Shown: one piece after another, positions 1 through 7,712 of the stretch
Position numbering within the stretch: position 1 is the first letter of the stretch
How the letters are laid out: each line of letters begins with the position of its first letter
From: Zhaonella formicivorans
Lineage (GTDB): Bacteria; Bacillota; DUOV01; Zhaonellaceae
Reading direction: 5' to 3'
NCBI RefSeq assembly: GCF_004353525.1
Contig: NZ_CP085524.1
Location: forward strand, 1,398,142 to 1,462,141
DNA length: 64,000 nt
The notes under the pieces: generated by a model
Database searches by the model: none
Told to the model about the DNA's origin: nothing
The model's input: the letters and a program-made list of their open reading frames with translations, nothing else
Made by a program: the position numbers and the translations under genes

Positions 1-1361
1 TCATCTATGGAAACCCCTGAAACTGATTCCTTGCGACCGTTGAGTTGGTCCACCAGGGCTTGTTGGTTAAACTCGTTGGTTTTTGCCGCGTTGGCTGTAA
101 CCCCAATGCTGGAAATGAAGTTTTTATAATAGTTGCCAATGGTAGATTTCCCCAAACCGTCCAGGGCTGTCCTGGAGAGCTGGTAAATCTGCAGGGCAAT
201 TTCCCCATCGCCTTTGTTGTCACTGCCAGGGGTACTGGAAGCGGCTATCATGGAGACATCGCTTGCGATGGCAGAGTTTAAGCTTATAGTCAGTGCAGGG
301 TCTGTCGCATCGTACTCGAAGAAATTGATACCCGAGGGAGCAGTCGCGCCCAAACTGTATCCTGTCTGGTGCAGCTTATTTATTTCATCGGCAAGTGTAC
401 TAACCAGGGTATTTAAATCCTCCCTGTACTTGTTAACATTTTGCCTGGTATTTTCCAACCCTTTCATTTGGCCGTTTTTAACAACCACCTGGTAAACGAC
501 GTCGGGAGGACCGGCAACCGTAAGCTGCAGTTTTTCGTCTCCTTTTATCGCAGGATCATCGCTGAAACTCAGCAAGTTGACAATATTGCCGTCCACCAGG
601 TTTACCGCCTGTTCGGAAGGCGGTGAGACGGAATTATCCAATACGTTAATTTGAATATTAATGGAGCCTGTGTTTGTTTCCTCGTAACTATAGTCGATGA
701 TCTTTGCCAAATCATCCAGGAGCGCGTCCCTTTGATCCCTTAGATCGTTCGGTTGATCGCCGGCAGCCTGGATAGCCTCAATCTGCCCGTTGAGGCTGGC
801 AATTTTATTGGTGATGGCGTTGATTTCGCTGACCCTTATGGCAGCAACCTGGTTGAGGTCATTGTAGACTGTGTCCAACTGCCGGGCCAAGTGATTTAAA
901 TTGTCGGCCAGAGTTACCGACAGTTCTTTAAGACTGGTCCTGATGGGGGAGTTTTCCGCGTTTTTGCTCAGTTCGCTCCAAGCTTGCCAAAAGTCGTCAA
1001 AGATTTTGGAAAGGCCTGTATCCCCGGGCTCCATAAAGATGGTTTCCACCTGGCCCATGGTCTTCCATTCTTCCTCGTACCGGCCCAGGCTCTGCAACTC
1101 GGCGCGAATCTGTTTATCCAGAAAGAGATCCCGTATTCTCCGTATCTCCGCAACATCCACGCCGGTACCCAGTTGCCCGGCCCCCCCTGGCCTATTTAAG
1201 GAGGGCAAGGGAAAAGGCGCCGTTGTTTCCATAATCGCCTGCTGTCTGGTAAACCCGGGCGTGTTGGCGTTGGCTATATTATGTGCTGTAGTGTTTATAG
1301 CCTTTTGCTGGGCAAATAAGCCCCGCAAGGCTGTATTAAAACCGAAAAATGTACCGGACAC
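1..1361 (-). CDS. flgK: Flagellar hook-associated protein 1 (FlgK), 3' end outside window
   Basis: FlgK forms the first hook-filament junction ring outside the cell. The reading frame starts at a GTG (1359-1361) preceded by AAGGTGG at good spacing, and runs open to the left edge, giving about 453 residues without the C-terminus. The N-terminus has the typical rod/hook family signature (FFGFNTALRGLFAQQKA, then HNIANANTPGFTRQ near residue 35). The middle holds a coiled-coil-rich stretch (residues ~160-200, LNQVAAIRVSEINAI), and the visible end reads GVSID, the start of the conserved FlgK C-terminal segment. It follows flgN and flgM on the same strand, the usual order in Firmicutes. Truncation is only due to the window edge. 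High confidence. Confidence 0.93.
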   Translation of the reverse strand, partial: MSGTFFGFNTALRGLFAQQKAINTTAHNIANANTPGFTRQQAIMETTAPFPLPSLNRPGGAGQLGTGVDVAEIRRIRDLFLDKQIRAELQSLGRYEEEWKTMGQVETIFMEPGDTGLSKIFDDFWQAWSELSKNAENSPIRTSLKELSVTLADNLNHLARQLDTVYNDLNQVAAIRVSEINAITNKIASLNGQIEAIQAAGDQPNDLRDQRDALLDDLAKIIDYSYEETNTGSINIQINVLDNSVSPPSEQAVNLVDGNIVNLLSFSDDPAIKGDEKLQLTVAGPPDVVYQVVVKNGQMKGLENTRQNVNKYREDLNTLVSTLADEINKLHQTGYSLGATAPSGINFFEYDATDPALTISLNSAIASDVSMIAASSTPGSDNKGDGEIALQIYQLSRTALDGLGKSTIGNYYKNFISSIGVTANAAKTNEFNQQALVDQLNGRKESVSGVSID

Positions 1362-1380
1362 GTTTCTATAACCACCTTAC

Positions 1381-1470
1381 TTTAGTTAATTTTGAATTTT
1401 GAATTATGAATTTTGAATTAAAAAGAAACGAAACAATTCATAATTCAACATTCTAAATTCAAAATTATAA
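1381..1470. repeat. AT-rich direct/inverted micro-repeats (TTTGAATT units)
   Basis: The flgN-flgK gap is made of repeated TTTTGAATT and AATTCATAATT units that can fold back on each other. A similar AT-rich unit occurs at 33160-33210. No gene is visible here. Confidence 0.6.
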
Positions 1471-1968
1471 TTAAACGCTTTTGTCCAACTTGAGACTTGG
1501 CTGTGCAGAAGAGGTGACTTGGCCGTTTTGCCCGTAAGTTGCCTGGCTTTTTGTCATTACAACTCTCAGCATTTTATTGACGTAGGCCAATGACTGGCGA
1601 ATCAACAGGTTGTTGGTTTCGTTCAGTTCTTTTAATTTAAGAAAGTTTTCCTTCAAAGTTTTGCCAATGGCCGCCACCTGCTCGCTTCCCGGCAATTCTG
1701 CATCCGTCAGCTCTTTTAAGGTCAGTTGACCGGTTAGTTTCAGACGGTCAGCCAGTTCAGTCTGCAGGGCAATTCTCTCTTTTTCCAGCACTGCTAACCG
1801 CTCGCTTAACACCTGCTGCTTGCCGGTAATTTCCTGGAGTTCGTCCAGATTGTCGGCTTTCAATGCCAGCAGTTCTTCCTCCCCAAGCCGCAGCAGTTCC
1901 AGCACCAGGTTGTTTTGTTTTTCCAGAAGCATACCTAAGGTAGCCAGACTCTTGTCCATCCCGTTCAC
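1471..1968 (-). CDS. flgN: FlgN-family flagellar export chaperone
   Basis: A 165-residue, almost entirely helical protein with strong heptad character (residues ~15-75 and 100-140), matching the FlgN family that keeps the hook-associated proteins FlgK and FlgL export-competent in the cytoplasm. Family members are usually 140-160 residues. It lies directly after flgM (1-nt gap) and before flgK, exactly the context expected. The annotated start is the ATG reading MNGMDKS; the second ATG (MDKS) is a possible alternative. No cysteines or enzymatic motifs are present. Assignment rests on length, coiled-coil nature and neighbours more than on single residues. Confidence 0.88.
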   Translation of the reverse strand: MNGMDKSLATLGMLLEKQNNLVLELLRLGEEELLALKADNLDELQEITGKQQVLSERLAVLEKERIALQTELADRLKLTGQLTLKELTDAELPGSEQVAAIGKTLKENFLKLKELNETNNLLIRQSLAYVNKMLRVVMTKSQATYGQNGQVTSSAQPSLKLDKSV

Positions 1969-1969
1969 C

Positions 1970-2263
1970 CTAATTTCTCTCTTGTACTATTTCCCCATAC
2001 AGTTTTTCCGCCAGCTTGGCGGCAGGGACCTGGTAAGCATTGGCAGCTAATTTCTGTTTAAGGCTTTTAACTAATTCTTCCCGTACCTCAGGGATGTTGC
2101 CGGCCTTTTTTTGCAGCCGGGCTATTTCTTTTGCCTCAGCGGAAAGCTCAACTGAATCGGCCTCTGCCTTTTCGTTTTTCAGGATTTGCCCCGCCTTTTG
2201 GTAGGCGGAGATGATCTTGGCCCCTTTCGCGCCGTTCACCGGCCCTTGGCCCTGAATTTTCAC
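1970..2263 (-). CDS. flgM: Anti-sigma-28 factor FlgM
   Basis: FlgM holds sigma-28/sigma-D inactive until the hook is complete and FlgM is secreted. The sequence shows the family pattern: an N-terminal flexible part (MKIQGQGPVNGAKGAKIISAYQK style), a DSVELSAEAKEIARL motif in the middle, and a C-terminal helix (REELVKSLKQKLAANAYQV) that binds the sigma factor. The frame is open to a GTG at 2275, but the GTG at 2261-2263 has GGGTGG eight bases upstream and gives the usual MKI N-terminus, so I prefer it (97 residues). It heads flgM-flgN-flgK and is preceded by a sigma-D-type promoter, a typical autoregulatory arrangement. Confidence 0.9.
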   Translation of the reverse strand: MKIQGQGPVNGAKGAKIISAYQKAGQILKNEKAEADSVELSAEAKEIARLQKKAGNIPEVREELVKSLKQKLAANAYQVPAAKLAEKLYGEIVQERN

Positions 2264-2280
2264 ACTAGACACCACCCACG

Positions 2281-2308
2281 TTAAGAGTTAAGAGTTAAGA
2301 GTTAAGAG
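2281..2308. repeat. Tandem 7-bp repeat TTAAGAG x4
   Basis: Four perfect head-to-tail copies of TTAAGAG in the flgM leader, between promoter and start codon. Copy number may vary between strains; a role is not evident. Confidence 0.8.
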
Positions 2309-2369
2309 TTTTGAACCATGAGATTCAAGTTTCGTCTAATCGCTTACGTATATAGGAGGTTTATTATTT

Positions 2370-2396
2370 ATATCGGCTTTTTATATAAAAACTTGA
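2370..2396 (-). promoter_or_regulatory. Sigma-D (sigma-28) type promoter for flgM-flgN-flgK
   Basis: On the minus strand a TCAA (2393-2396), a 15-base spacer and GCCGATAT (2370-2377) match the Bacillus sigma-D consensus TAAA-N14-16-GCCGATAT with one change. It sits between the cheB stop and flgM, about 107 bases before the chosen flgM start. Confidence 0.8.
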
Positions 2397-2411
2397 GGGC
2401 TTTTTGCGTTT

Positions 2412-3473
2412 TTACCGGCTGACAAAATTTATAATTTCCCCGGCAATTTGCGGTAAGGGAACAACTTTATCGGTAAGGCCGGCCTCAACCACTGCCCGGG
2501 GCATGCCGTAGACGACACAAGAGCTTTCAGCTTCTGCGAGCCCATAGGCCCCCTGTTCCTTCATGGCCTTAAGGCCCCTCAGCCCGTCATTGCCCATCCC
2601 GGTCATCACTACCCCCAGGCTTTTGCCGCCGTAAACCCTGGCTACCGATAAAAACAGCACATCAACGGAAGGTTTGAAGAGTGTCTCCACAGGGGTTTCC
2701 TTGGACAGCCTAACCCGCACTTGGCCATCCTCCCTTACCACTTCCATCTGCCAGCCTGCCGGAGCCAGCAAAGCTCTTCCCTTCTGCACCAAATCGCCAT
2801 CGCCGGCTTCCTTGACAGGTATTGTCCCCAAGTCATTTAAACGTTGAGCCAAAGTAGCAGTGAACCCTGGCGGCATGTGCTGTACGATCAGCATGGCAGC
2901 CGGCAGCCCTGGAGGCAGTGAGCGGATCAGGGTGTGTAATGCCGCAGGACCACCCGTACTGGTACCTACGGCCACCACTTCAATTTGCTTTTTACTGGCA
3001 GCAAAAAATTTAGGGGGCGTTTTGGGAGGAGTAAGTAACAGCTCCGGTTTCCTCAGCCGGCATACCTTGGCCACCTGCACTCCGGCAGCCATTTTAACCT
3101 TGCGCGGCAATTCGTTGGCAAGCTGCCCTATCTCGGTCCTTTTTTCCGGTTTGGTAACAAAGTCTACCGCCCCCAACTCCAAAGCCTTGATGGTAGCCTG
3201 GGCCCCGTTGGTTGTTACAGCGCTTAGCATCACGACCGGAGTAGGTGCTTGACACATCAACTGTTCCAATGTTTCCAGGCCGCTTATCCCGGGCATTTCT
3301 ACATCCATGGTAACCACATCCGGTTTGAAGCGCTGGACTTTGTCCAGCGCTTCCTGGCCGTCCCTGGCGTAGCCCACCACTTTAATCTCCGGGTCAGCTT
3401 CCAGCATTTTAATTATAACTTGCCGCATAAAAGCTGAATCGTCTACTACCAGCACTTTAACCTGCGAAGGCAT
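2412..3473 (-). CDS. cheB: Chemotaxis protein-glutamate methylesterase CheB
   Basis: CheB removes methyl groups from chemoreceptor glutamates during adaptation. An N-terminal receiver domain (residues 1-120) shows the acidic pair VVDDSAF, the phospho-acceptor D57 in VTMDVEMPG and a conserved Lys in TKPE. The C-terminal methylesterase domain shows the catalytic Ser in GTSTGGP, His in QHMPPGFT and Asp in MTGMGNDG. The start chosen is ATG 3471-3473 with AGGGGT upstream; a longer frame from 3497 lacks a better site. It overlaps the 3' end of cheA by 17 bases, so the two are translationally coupled. Confidence 0.95.
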   Translation of the reverse strand: MPSQVKVLVVDDSAFMRQVIIKMLEADPEIKVVGYARDGQEALDKVQRFKPDVVTMDVEMPGISGLETLEQLMCQAPTPVVMLSAVTTNGAQATIKALELGAVDFVTKPEKRTEIGQLANELPRKVKMAAGVQVAKVCRLRKPELLLTPPKTPPKFFAASKKQIEVVAVGTSTGGPAALHTLIRSLPPGLPAAMLIVQHMPPGFTATLAQRLNDLGTIPVKEAGDGDLVQKGRALLAPAGWQMEVVREDGQVRVRLSKETPVETLFKPSVDVLFLSVARVYGGKSLGVVMTGMGNDGLRGLKAMKEQGAYGLAEAESSCVVYGMPRAVVEAGLTDKVVPLPQIAGEIINFVSR

Positions 3474-5562
3474 ATGATTCAACCCCTGTTTGTCCAATCA
3501 ATCCTCTTACGTCCAGAATCAATGCAACCCGTCCATCCCCCATAATTGTGGCTCCGGCCAACCCTGCTACCTGTCCGATGTACTCGCCCAGTGATTTGAT
3601 GACTATTTCTTGTTCACCAAGCAGGGCATCTACTACTAATCCTACCCGCTTCTCCGAGATGCCGCACACAACCACCGGGAACTTATCGGGCAATTCTCCC
3701 TGGGCGCCCCCGCCATGCAGCACTTGGCGCAGCTTGACCAAAGGCAGAACTTCTCCCCTGACCAGGACTACGTCCCTCTTTTGCACCCGCTGAATATTCT
3801 TGCGCTCCACATTGATAATTTCCACCACACTGGACAAGGGGAAAGCAAAAACGCTCTCATCCAGGTAGACCAGGAGAGATCTGTTGATCGCCAGCGTCAA
3901 AGGCAGTTTTATGGTAAAACGGGTACCTTTGCCTTGCACTGTTTCTATATCAATGATGCCGTTAATTTTTTCAATATGGTTGCGTACAATATCCATGCCG
4001 ACGCCCCTGCCGGATACATCGCTGATAGTTTTAGCAGTAGAAAAACCCGGCAGGAAGATCAGGTTGATGGCCTCGCGTTCACTGAGTCTGGCAGCCGTGT
4101 CAGGTGAAATGAGACCTTTTTCTACGGCTTTCCTGCGCAGCTTATCAGCATCAATCCCCCGACCGTCATCTTCAACGGTAATGATGATTTGGTTCTCCCG
4201 GTGGAACGCATTCAACCGCACGGTGCCTTGCACCGGTTTCCCCAGGGCTTTTCTCTCCTCCGGGGATTCAATGCCGTGGTCAATGGAGTTGCGCAACAGG
4301 TGAATCAAAGGGTCGCCAATCTCCTCGATGACAGTCCTGTCCAGCTCCGTTTCCCGGCCTTCAACGATAAAGTCTACCTCTTTACCCGCCTTTTGCGCCA
4401 AATCCCTGACCATGCGGGGAAAGCGGTTGAAAACTTGCTCGATGGGGAACATCCTGGCCTTCATAATCTCTTCCTGCAAATCGGTGGTAATCCTGCCGAT
4501 ATGGACAGATACCTCCTCCATGGTTTCAACCATATCCTGGTTACCCAATTTATTCTTCAGTCCCTGGCCCACATCCAAAAGGCGGGTCCGGTCAATCACC
4601 AGCTCGCCGACCAGGTTCATCAAATTCTCCAGGCGCTGTACATCAACCCTTACCGTTTGGGTCACTTTTGCAGCCGCCGCGCTGCCTTGGAAGGCTTTTT
4701 TCCCGCCGGTAGATCCTACTGCGCTCTTTTCGCTTATCACCGGGTCAGCAGCCTTGTTCTCCTGTTCCGTAACTACCGGTACGACAGCCACACTATCAAT
4801 TTCTGAAACTGATTTTATAATATTAGCAACGGTATCAGCATCCTCCCGGCTGATGAGCACCAGCTCAAAAGTACGGTCAAACTTCTCTTCTTCAATTTCC
4901 TGAATAGATGGAATGGTTTTAATGACTTCTCCCGCATCTTTGAGGTTATTAAATACAATATATGCCCTGGGAGCTTTCATCAGGCAGTCTTCAGCAAGCT
5001 TAACCGCCACATGCCAAATGTGGTAGCCTTTAACTTCCGCAGAATTAATCACGTTTTTTTCAATATCGTCCAGTTCCAAAGCGCTCACCTTTACCTGCTC
5101 GGTCTGAATTTCCGTCGCCCGCTTATCTACAGCCGGCGAGACAGGTTCTGCAGGAAGCGTTTCAATTACCACACCCTCGGCCGCTTTTTTAAGTTTGGCA
5201 ATTACCCCTTCCACATTAACCTGCTGGTCCTGCCCGCTCACTATTTCGTTCTTTAAGAGCTGCAGGTTATCCAAAGCTTCCAGCAATAAATTAACAATTT
5301 CTGTGGAAACCGCCAGGTCCCTATGGCGCAAACGGTCTAACACATTTTCCATGGCATGGGTCAGATGCGCCATTTTATCAAAACCCATAGAAGCAGAAGA
5401 GCCTTTTAAGGTGTGCGCAGCCCGGAAAATCTTATTGAGCAGTTCCATGTTCTCCTTATCCTGCTCCAATAAGATGATGGATTCGTCCAGTATTTGTATT
5501 TGTTCTTCCGCTTCATCCAAGAAAATGCCCAGGTACTGGGAAATATCAAAATCAGATGTCAT
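3457..5562 (-). CDS. cheA: Chemotaxis histidine kinase CheA
   Basis: CheA autophosphorylates in receptor arrays and passes phosphate to CheY and CheB. Domains in order: P1 HPt with the phospho-His H50 (RAAHTLKGSSASMG); a P2-like response-regulator-binding segment (~165-270); P3 dimerisation helices (~303-370, RLENLMNLVGELVIDRTR); P4 ATPase with N box LLRNSIDHGIES and G boxes DDGRGID and GRGVGMD; P5 CheW-like regulatory domain (~560-700). All key residues are present at the standard 701-residue length. It lies between cheW (15-base gap) and cheB (overlap), so cheW-cheA-cheB is one operon. Confidence 0.96.
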   Translation of the reverse strand: MTSDFDISQYLGIFLDEAEEQIQILDESIILLEQDKENMELLNKIFRAAHTLKGSSASMGFDKMAHLTHAMENVLDRLRHRDLAVSTEIVNLLLEALDNLQLLKNEIVSGQDQQVNVEGVIAKLKKAAEGVVIETLPAEPVSPAVDKRATEIQTEQVKVSALELDDIEKNVINSAEVKGYHIWHVAVKLAEDCLMKAPRAYIVFNNLKDAGEVIKTIPSIQEIEEEKFDRTFELVLISREDADTVANIIKSVSEIDSVAVVPVVTEQENKAADPVISEKSAVGSTGGKKAFQGSAAAAKVTQTVRVDVQRLENLMNLVGELVIDRTRLLDVGQGLKNKLGNQDMVETMEEVSVHIGRITTDLQEEIMKARMFPIEQVFNRFPRMVRDLAQKAGKEVDFIVEGRETELDRTVIEEIGDPLIHLLRNSIDHGIESPEERKALGKPVQGTVRLNAFHRENQIIITVEDDGRGIDADKLRRKAVEKGLISPDTAARLSEREAINLIFLPGFSTAKTISDVSGRGVGMDIVRNHIEKINGIIDIETVQGKGTRFTIKLPLTLAINRSLLVYLDESVFAFPLSSVVEIINVERKNIQRVQKRDVVLVRGEVLPLVKLRQVLHGGGAQGELPDKFPVVVCGISEKRVGLVVDALLGEQEIVIKSLGEYIGQVAGLAGATIMGDGRVALILDVRGLIGQTGVESYAFAG

Positions 5563-5577
5563 TCTCCAAACCCCCTG

Positions 5578-6078
5578 CTATTCAACCCTAGCTGCGGCCT
5601 CTGCAAAGCTCTGCTGCTGCAATTCCTTTTGTTCCTTTTCATGCAGCACTTTATCCAAATCCAATAAGATTATTAACTGTTCCTGCCATTTGCCGACGCC
5701 CCGCAAATAAGCGGAGTCAATTCCTGCGGAAATCACCGTCGGCGGCGGCTCAATGTTGGCCACCGGTAGGCGCAGCACTTCCGATACCGAATCCACGATC
5801 ATCCCTACAGTAACCCCTGCAACTTCCACTACGATTATCCGGGAATGCTGCGTTTCTTCTGAAACAGGCAAGTTAAATCTTTTATGTAAATCAATTACAG
5901 GCACTATTCTACCCCGGAGGTTGATTACACCTTCAACAAAATGGGGTGTCCTGGGCACTTTGGTAATAGTCTGAAGCCTGATAATTTCGTGGACTACAGA
6001 AATATCGATGCCGTAGGTCTCTCCCCCGAGATTAAAAACCACCAACTGTTCTTCCGCGTTAATATTCTTTTCTTCCAT
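5578..6078 (-). CDS. cheW: Chemotaxis coupling protein CheW
   Basis: A 166-residue single CheW domain (residues ~10-145, beginning QLVVFNLGGETYGIDI and containing VINLRGRIVPVIDL), which couples chemoreceptors to CheA. The start ATG has AAAGGG upstream. The C-terminal 20 residues form a Gln/Glu-rich helix beyond the domain. First gene of the cheW-cheA-cheB operon. A TCCGATAT (6132-6139, minus) upstream resembles a sigma-D -10 box, but no convincing -35 is present. Confidence 0.94.
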   Translation of the reverse strand: MEEKNINAEEQLVVFNLGGETYGIDISVVHEIIRLQTITKVPRTPHFVEGVINLRGRIVPVIDLHKRFNLPVSEETQHSRIIVVEVAGVTVGMIVDSVSEVLRLPVANIEPPPTVISAGIDSAYLRGVGKWQEQLIILLDLDKVLHEKEQKELQQQSFAEAAARVE

Positions 6079-6227
6079 TAATATTCACCCTTTCATATAG
6101 TTATATTTTTTAATCACTAAAAAAGCAGGTAATATCGGAAAGTATTGGATACATGATCAAGTTCAATAAAATTGAAAAAAATCCTTTTCTTCTTCGACTT
6201 TTTGTCTAAAAAATCGCAGATTGAAAG

Positions 6228-6250
6228 AAAAAAGCCGGCATTGTGCCGGC
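6228..6250 (-). terminator. Rho-independent terminator after dacF
   Basis: On the minus strand the stem GCCGGCA / TGCCGGC with a 3-base loop is followed by six T, starting a few bases after the dacF stop. Confidence 0.85.
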
Positions 6251-6256
6251 CTAAAG

Positions 6257-7489
6257 TTATAAACCTCGGTAAATACTGGATCTTCGGGAAAACGTGCGGT
6301 ACTTTGTTCTTCTCCTGCCATTGATGATTCTGAGAGTAAGCATAATTGCCAGCAGGACAAAGACAAAGGAAGTAAGCCGTACCCACCAGTCAAAAAGGGT
6401 AGTCCTGTTTTGAACCGCGTTTTGCGCTACCAGCTCGACCCGACCAATTTCCTCATTTTCCCATAAATATTGAATTTCTCCCACTTTTTCTCCTTTTCCC
6501 ACCGGGGCCTTCAGTGGCAAAAGGTTAATCTTAGCCTGAGGAAAGACGGGGGTCCACCTGGACTGCAGGTATGCCAGGTCCGATATAGGAGTTATGCTCA
6601 AGTTTTGTCCTTCCAGGCTGATTTCGGCCACAGTTTCCCCTTTTCGGGCCAAGGATTGAGTGTAATAGTTTTCAAAAGCGTAATCCAGCAGCTTTTTGCT
6701 GTCCGATATAACACTGCTCTTAGTTTGGCTGCCCAGAACCACAGCTAAATACGTATCTCCATTCCTGCGGGCTGCGCTGACCAAGCAATTTTTTGCCTGA
6801 CTGGTATAGCCTGTTTTTACTCCTATAGTTCCTTCATAAGTAGACAAGAGATCATTTTGGTTAATTAAGGTACTTTCCCATTCGGCCCCGTGCCATTTTC
6901 TGGTCTTGGTAGCCACTATTTCCCGAAACTTCGGATTTTCCATAGCGGCTCTGGCGATCAGAGCCAAATCGTAGGCTGTCGTATAATGCCCTTCTGCATC
7001 CAAACCGTTGGGGGTGACAAAATTGGAATTAACAGCGCCTAATTCCTGCGCCTTTTTGTTCATCATCCGGGTAAAATTTTCCACATTTCCCCCGATATAC
7101 TCCGCAATGGCGTAGGCTGCATCGTTGGCGGAATTTAAAAGCATGGCGTAAAGCAAGTTTTCTAAACTCTGCTTTTCTCCCGCAACCAAATAGACCCTGG
7201 TTCCTTCTACCCGCACAGCTTCCTCGCTCACGGTAACCAGATCATCCAGCTTTCCTTTCTCCAGGGCAATAAGGGCAGTTAAAATTTTGGTTGTACTGGC
7301 GGGTGCCCTTTTGACATGTTCATTTTTAGCCCAGATGACCTGTCCACTTGTCATTTCAAGCAAAATCGCCGATTCTCCATTAATCTGGGGTTCCTGTATG
7401 GCCCAAGCAGGAGCCTGAGCTAACGGTGATGCTGCGTAAAGAACAGCTATTAGCACGACAAAGGCCAAGGAACGCCACAAAAAATGCAT
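6257..7489 (-). CDS. dacF: D-alanyl-D-alanine carboxypeptidase (DacF/PBP5 family)
   Basis: A low-molecular-weight penicillin-binding protein (peptidase family S11) that trims the terminal D-Ala from peptidoglycan stem peptides on the outer membrane face. With the start at ATG 7487-7489 (GGGAGGAG upstream) it has a signal peptide (residues 1-30, ending APAWA), the active-site motifs S65xxK68 (ASTTK), S120-A-N122 and K225-T-G227, a C-terminal beta domain, and a final membrane helix (~375-395) followed by a basic tail. Length (410) is normal. It is monocistronic with its own terminator. Sporulation (DacF) versus vegetative (DacA) role cannot be decided from sequence. Confidence 0.92.
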   Translation of the reverse strand: MHFLWRSLAFVVLIAVLYAASPLAQAPAWAIQEPQINGESAILLEMTSGQVIWAKNEHVKRAPASTTKILTALIALEKGKLDDLVTVSEEAVRVEGTRVYLVAGEKQSLENLLYAMLLNSANDAAYAIAEYIGGNVENFTRMMNKKAQELGAVNSNFVTPNGLDAEGHYTTAYDLALIARAAMENPKFREIVATKTRKWHGAEWESTLINQNDLLSTYEGTIGVKTGYTSQAKNCLVSAARRNGDTYLAVVLGSQTKSSVISDSKKLLDYAFENYYTQSLARKGETVAEISLEGQNLSITPISDLAYLQSRWTPVFPQAKINLLPLKAPVGKGEKVGEIQYLWENEEIGRVELVAQNAVQNRTTLFDWWVRLTSFVFVLLAIMLTLRIINGRRRTKYRTFSRRSSIYRGL

Positions 7490-7525
7490 TGATTTTTCTC
7501 CTCCCTGGGTAAAATAGTACACCCT

Positions 7526-7534
7526 ATTATACCA
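7526..7534 (-). promoter_or_regulatory. Extended -10 promoter element for dacF
   Basis: TGGTATAAT on the minus strand, 37 bases before the dacF start, fits an extended -10 (TGnTATAAT). No good -35 is visible. Confidence 0.45.
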
Positions 7535-7664
7535 TATGTTTTTTCCGGAAAGGCTTGTTTTTTCTTTCCAAGCAAGAACAAAAGCATTTTTATGTCCAGG
7601 AAACTATCCACAGTTTTTTCGCAAGTATAGTTTCCTATACAATTACAATGAGATAAAATGAGAA

Positions 7665-7702
7665 AAATACAGGCTGCTGAATAACAGGTATTCAACAGCC
7701 TG
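7665..7702 (-). terminator. Terminator after the FapA-family gene
   Basis: A 14-bp stem (7670-7683 with 7689-7702, one wobble) with a 5-base loop, followed on the minus strand by a T-rich tract, 11 bases after the stop. Confidence 0.8.
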
Positions 7703-7712
7703 TATAAATGTA

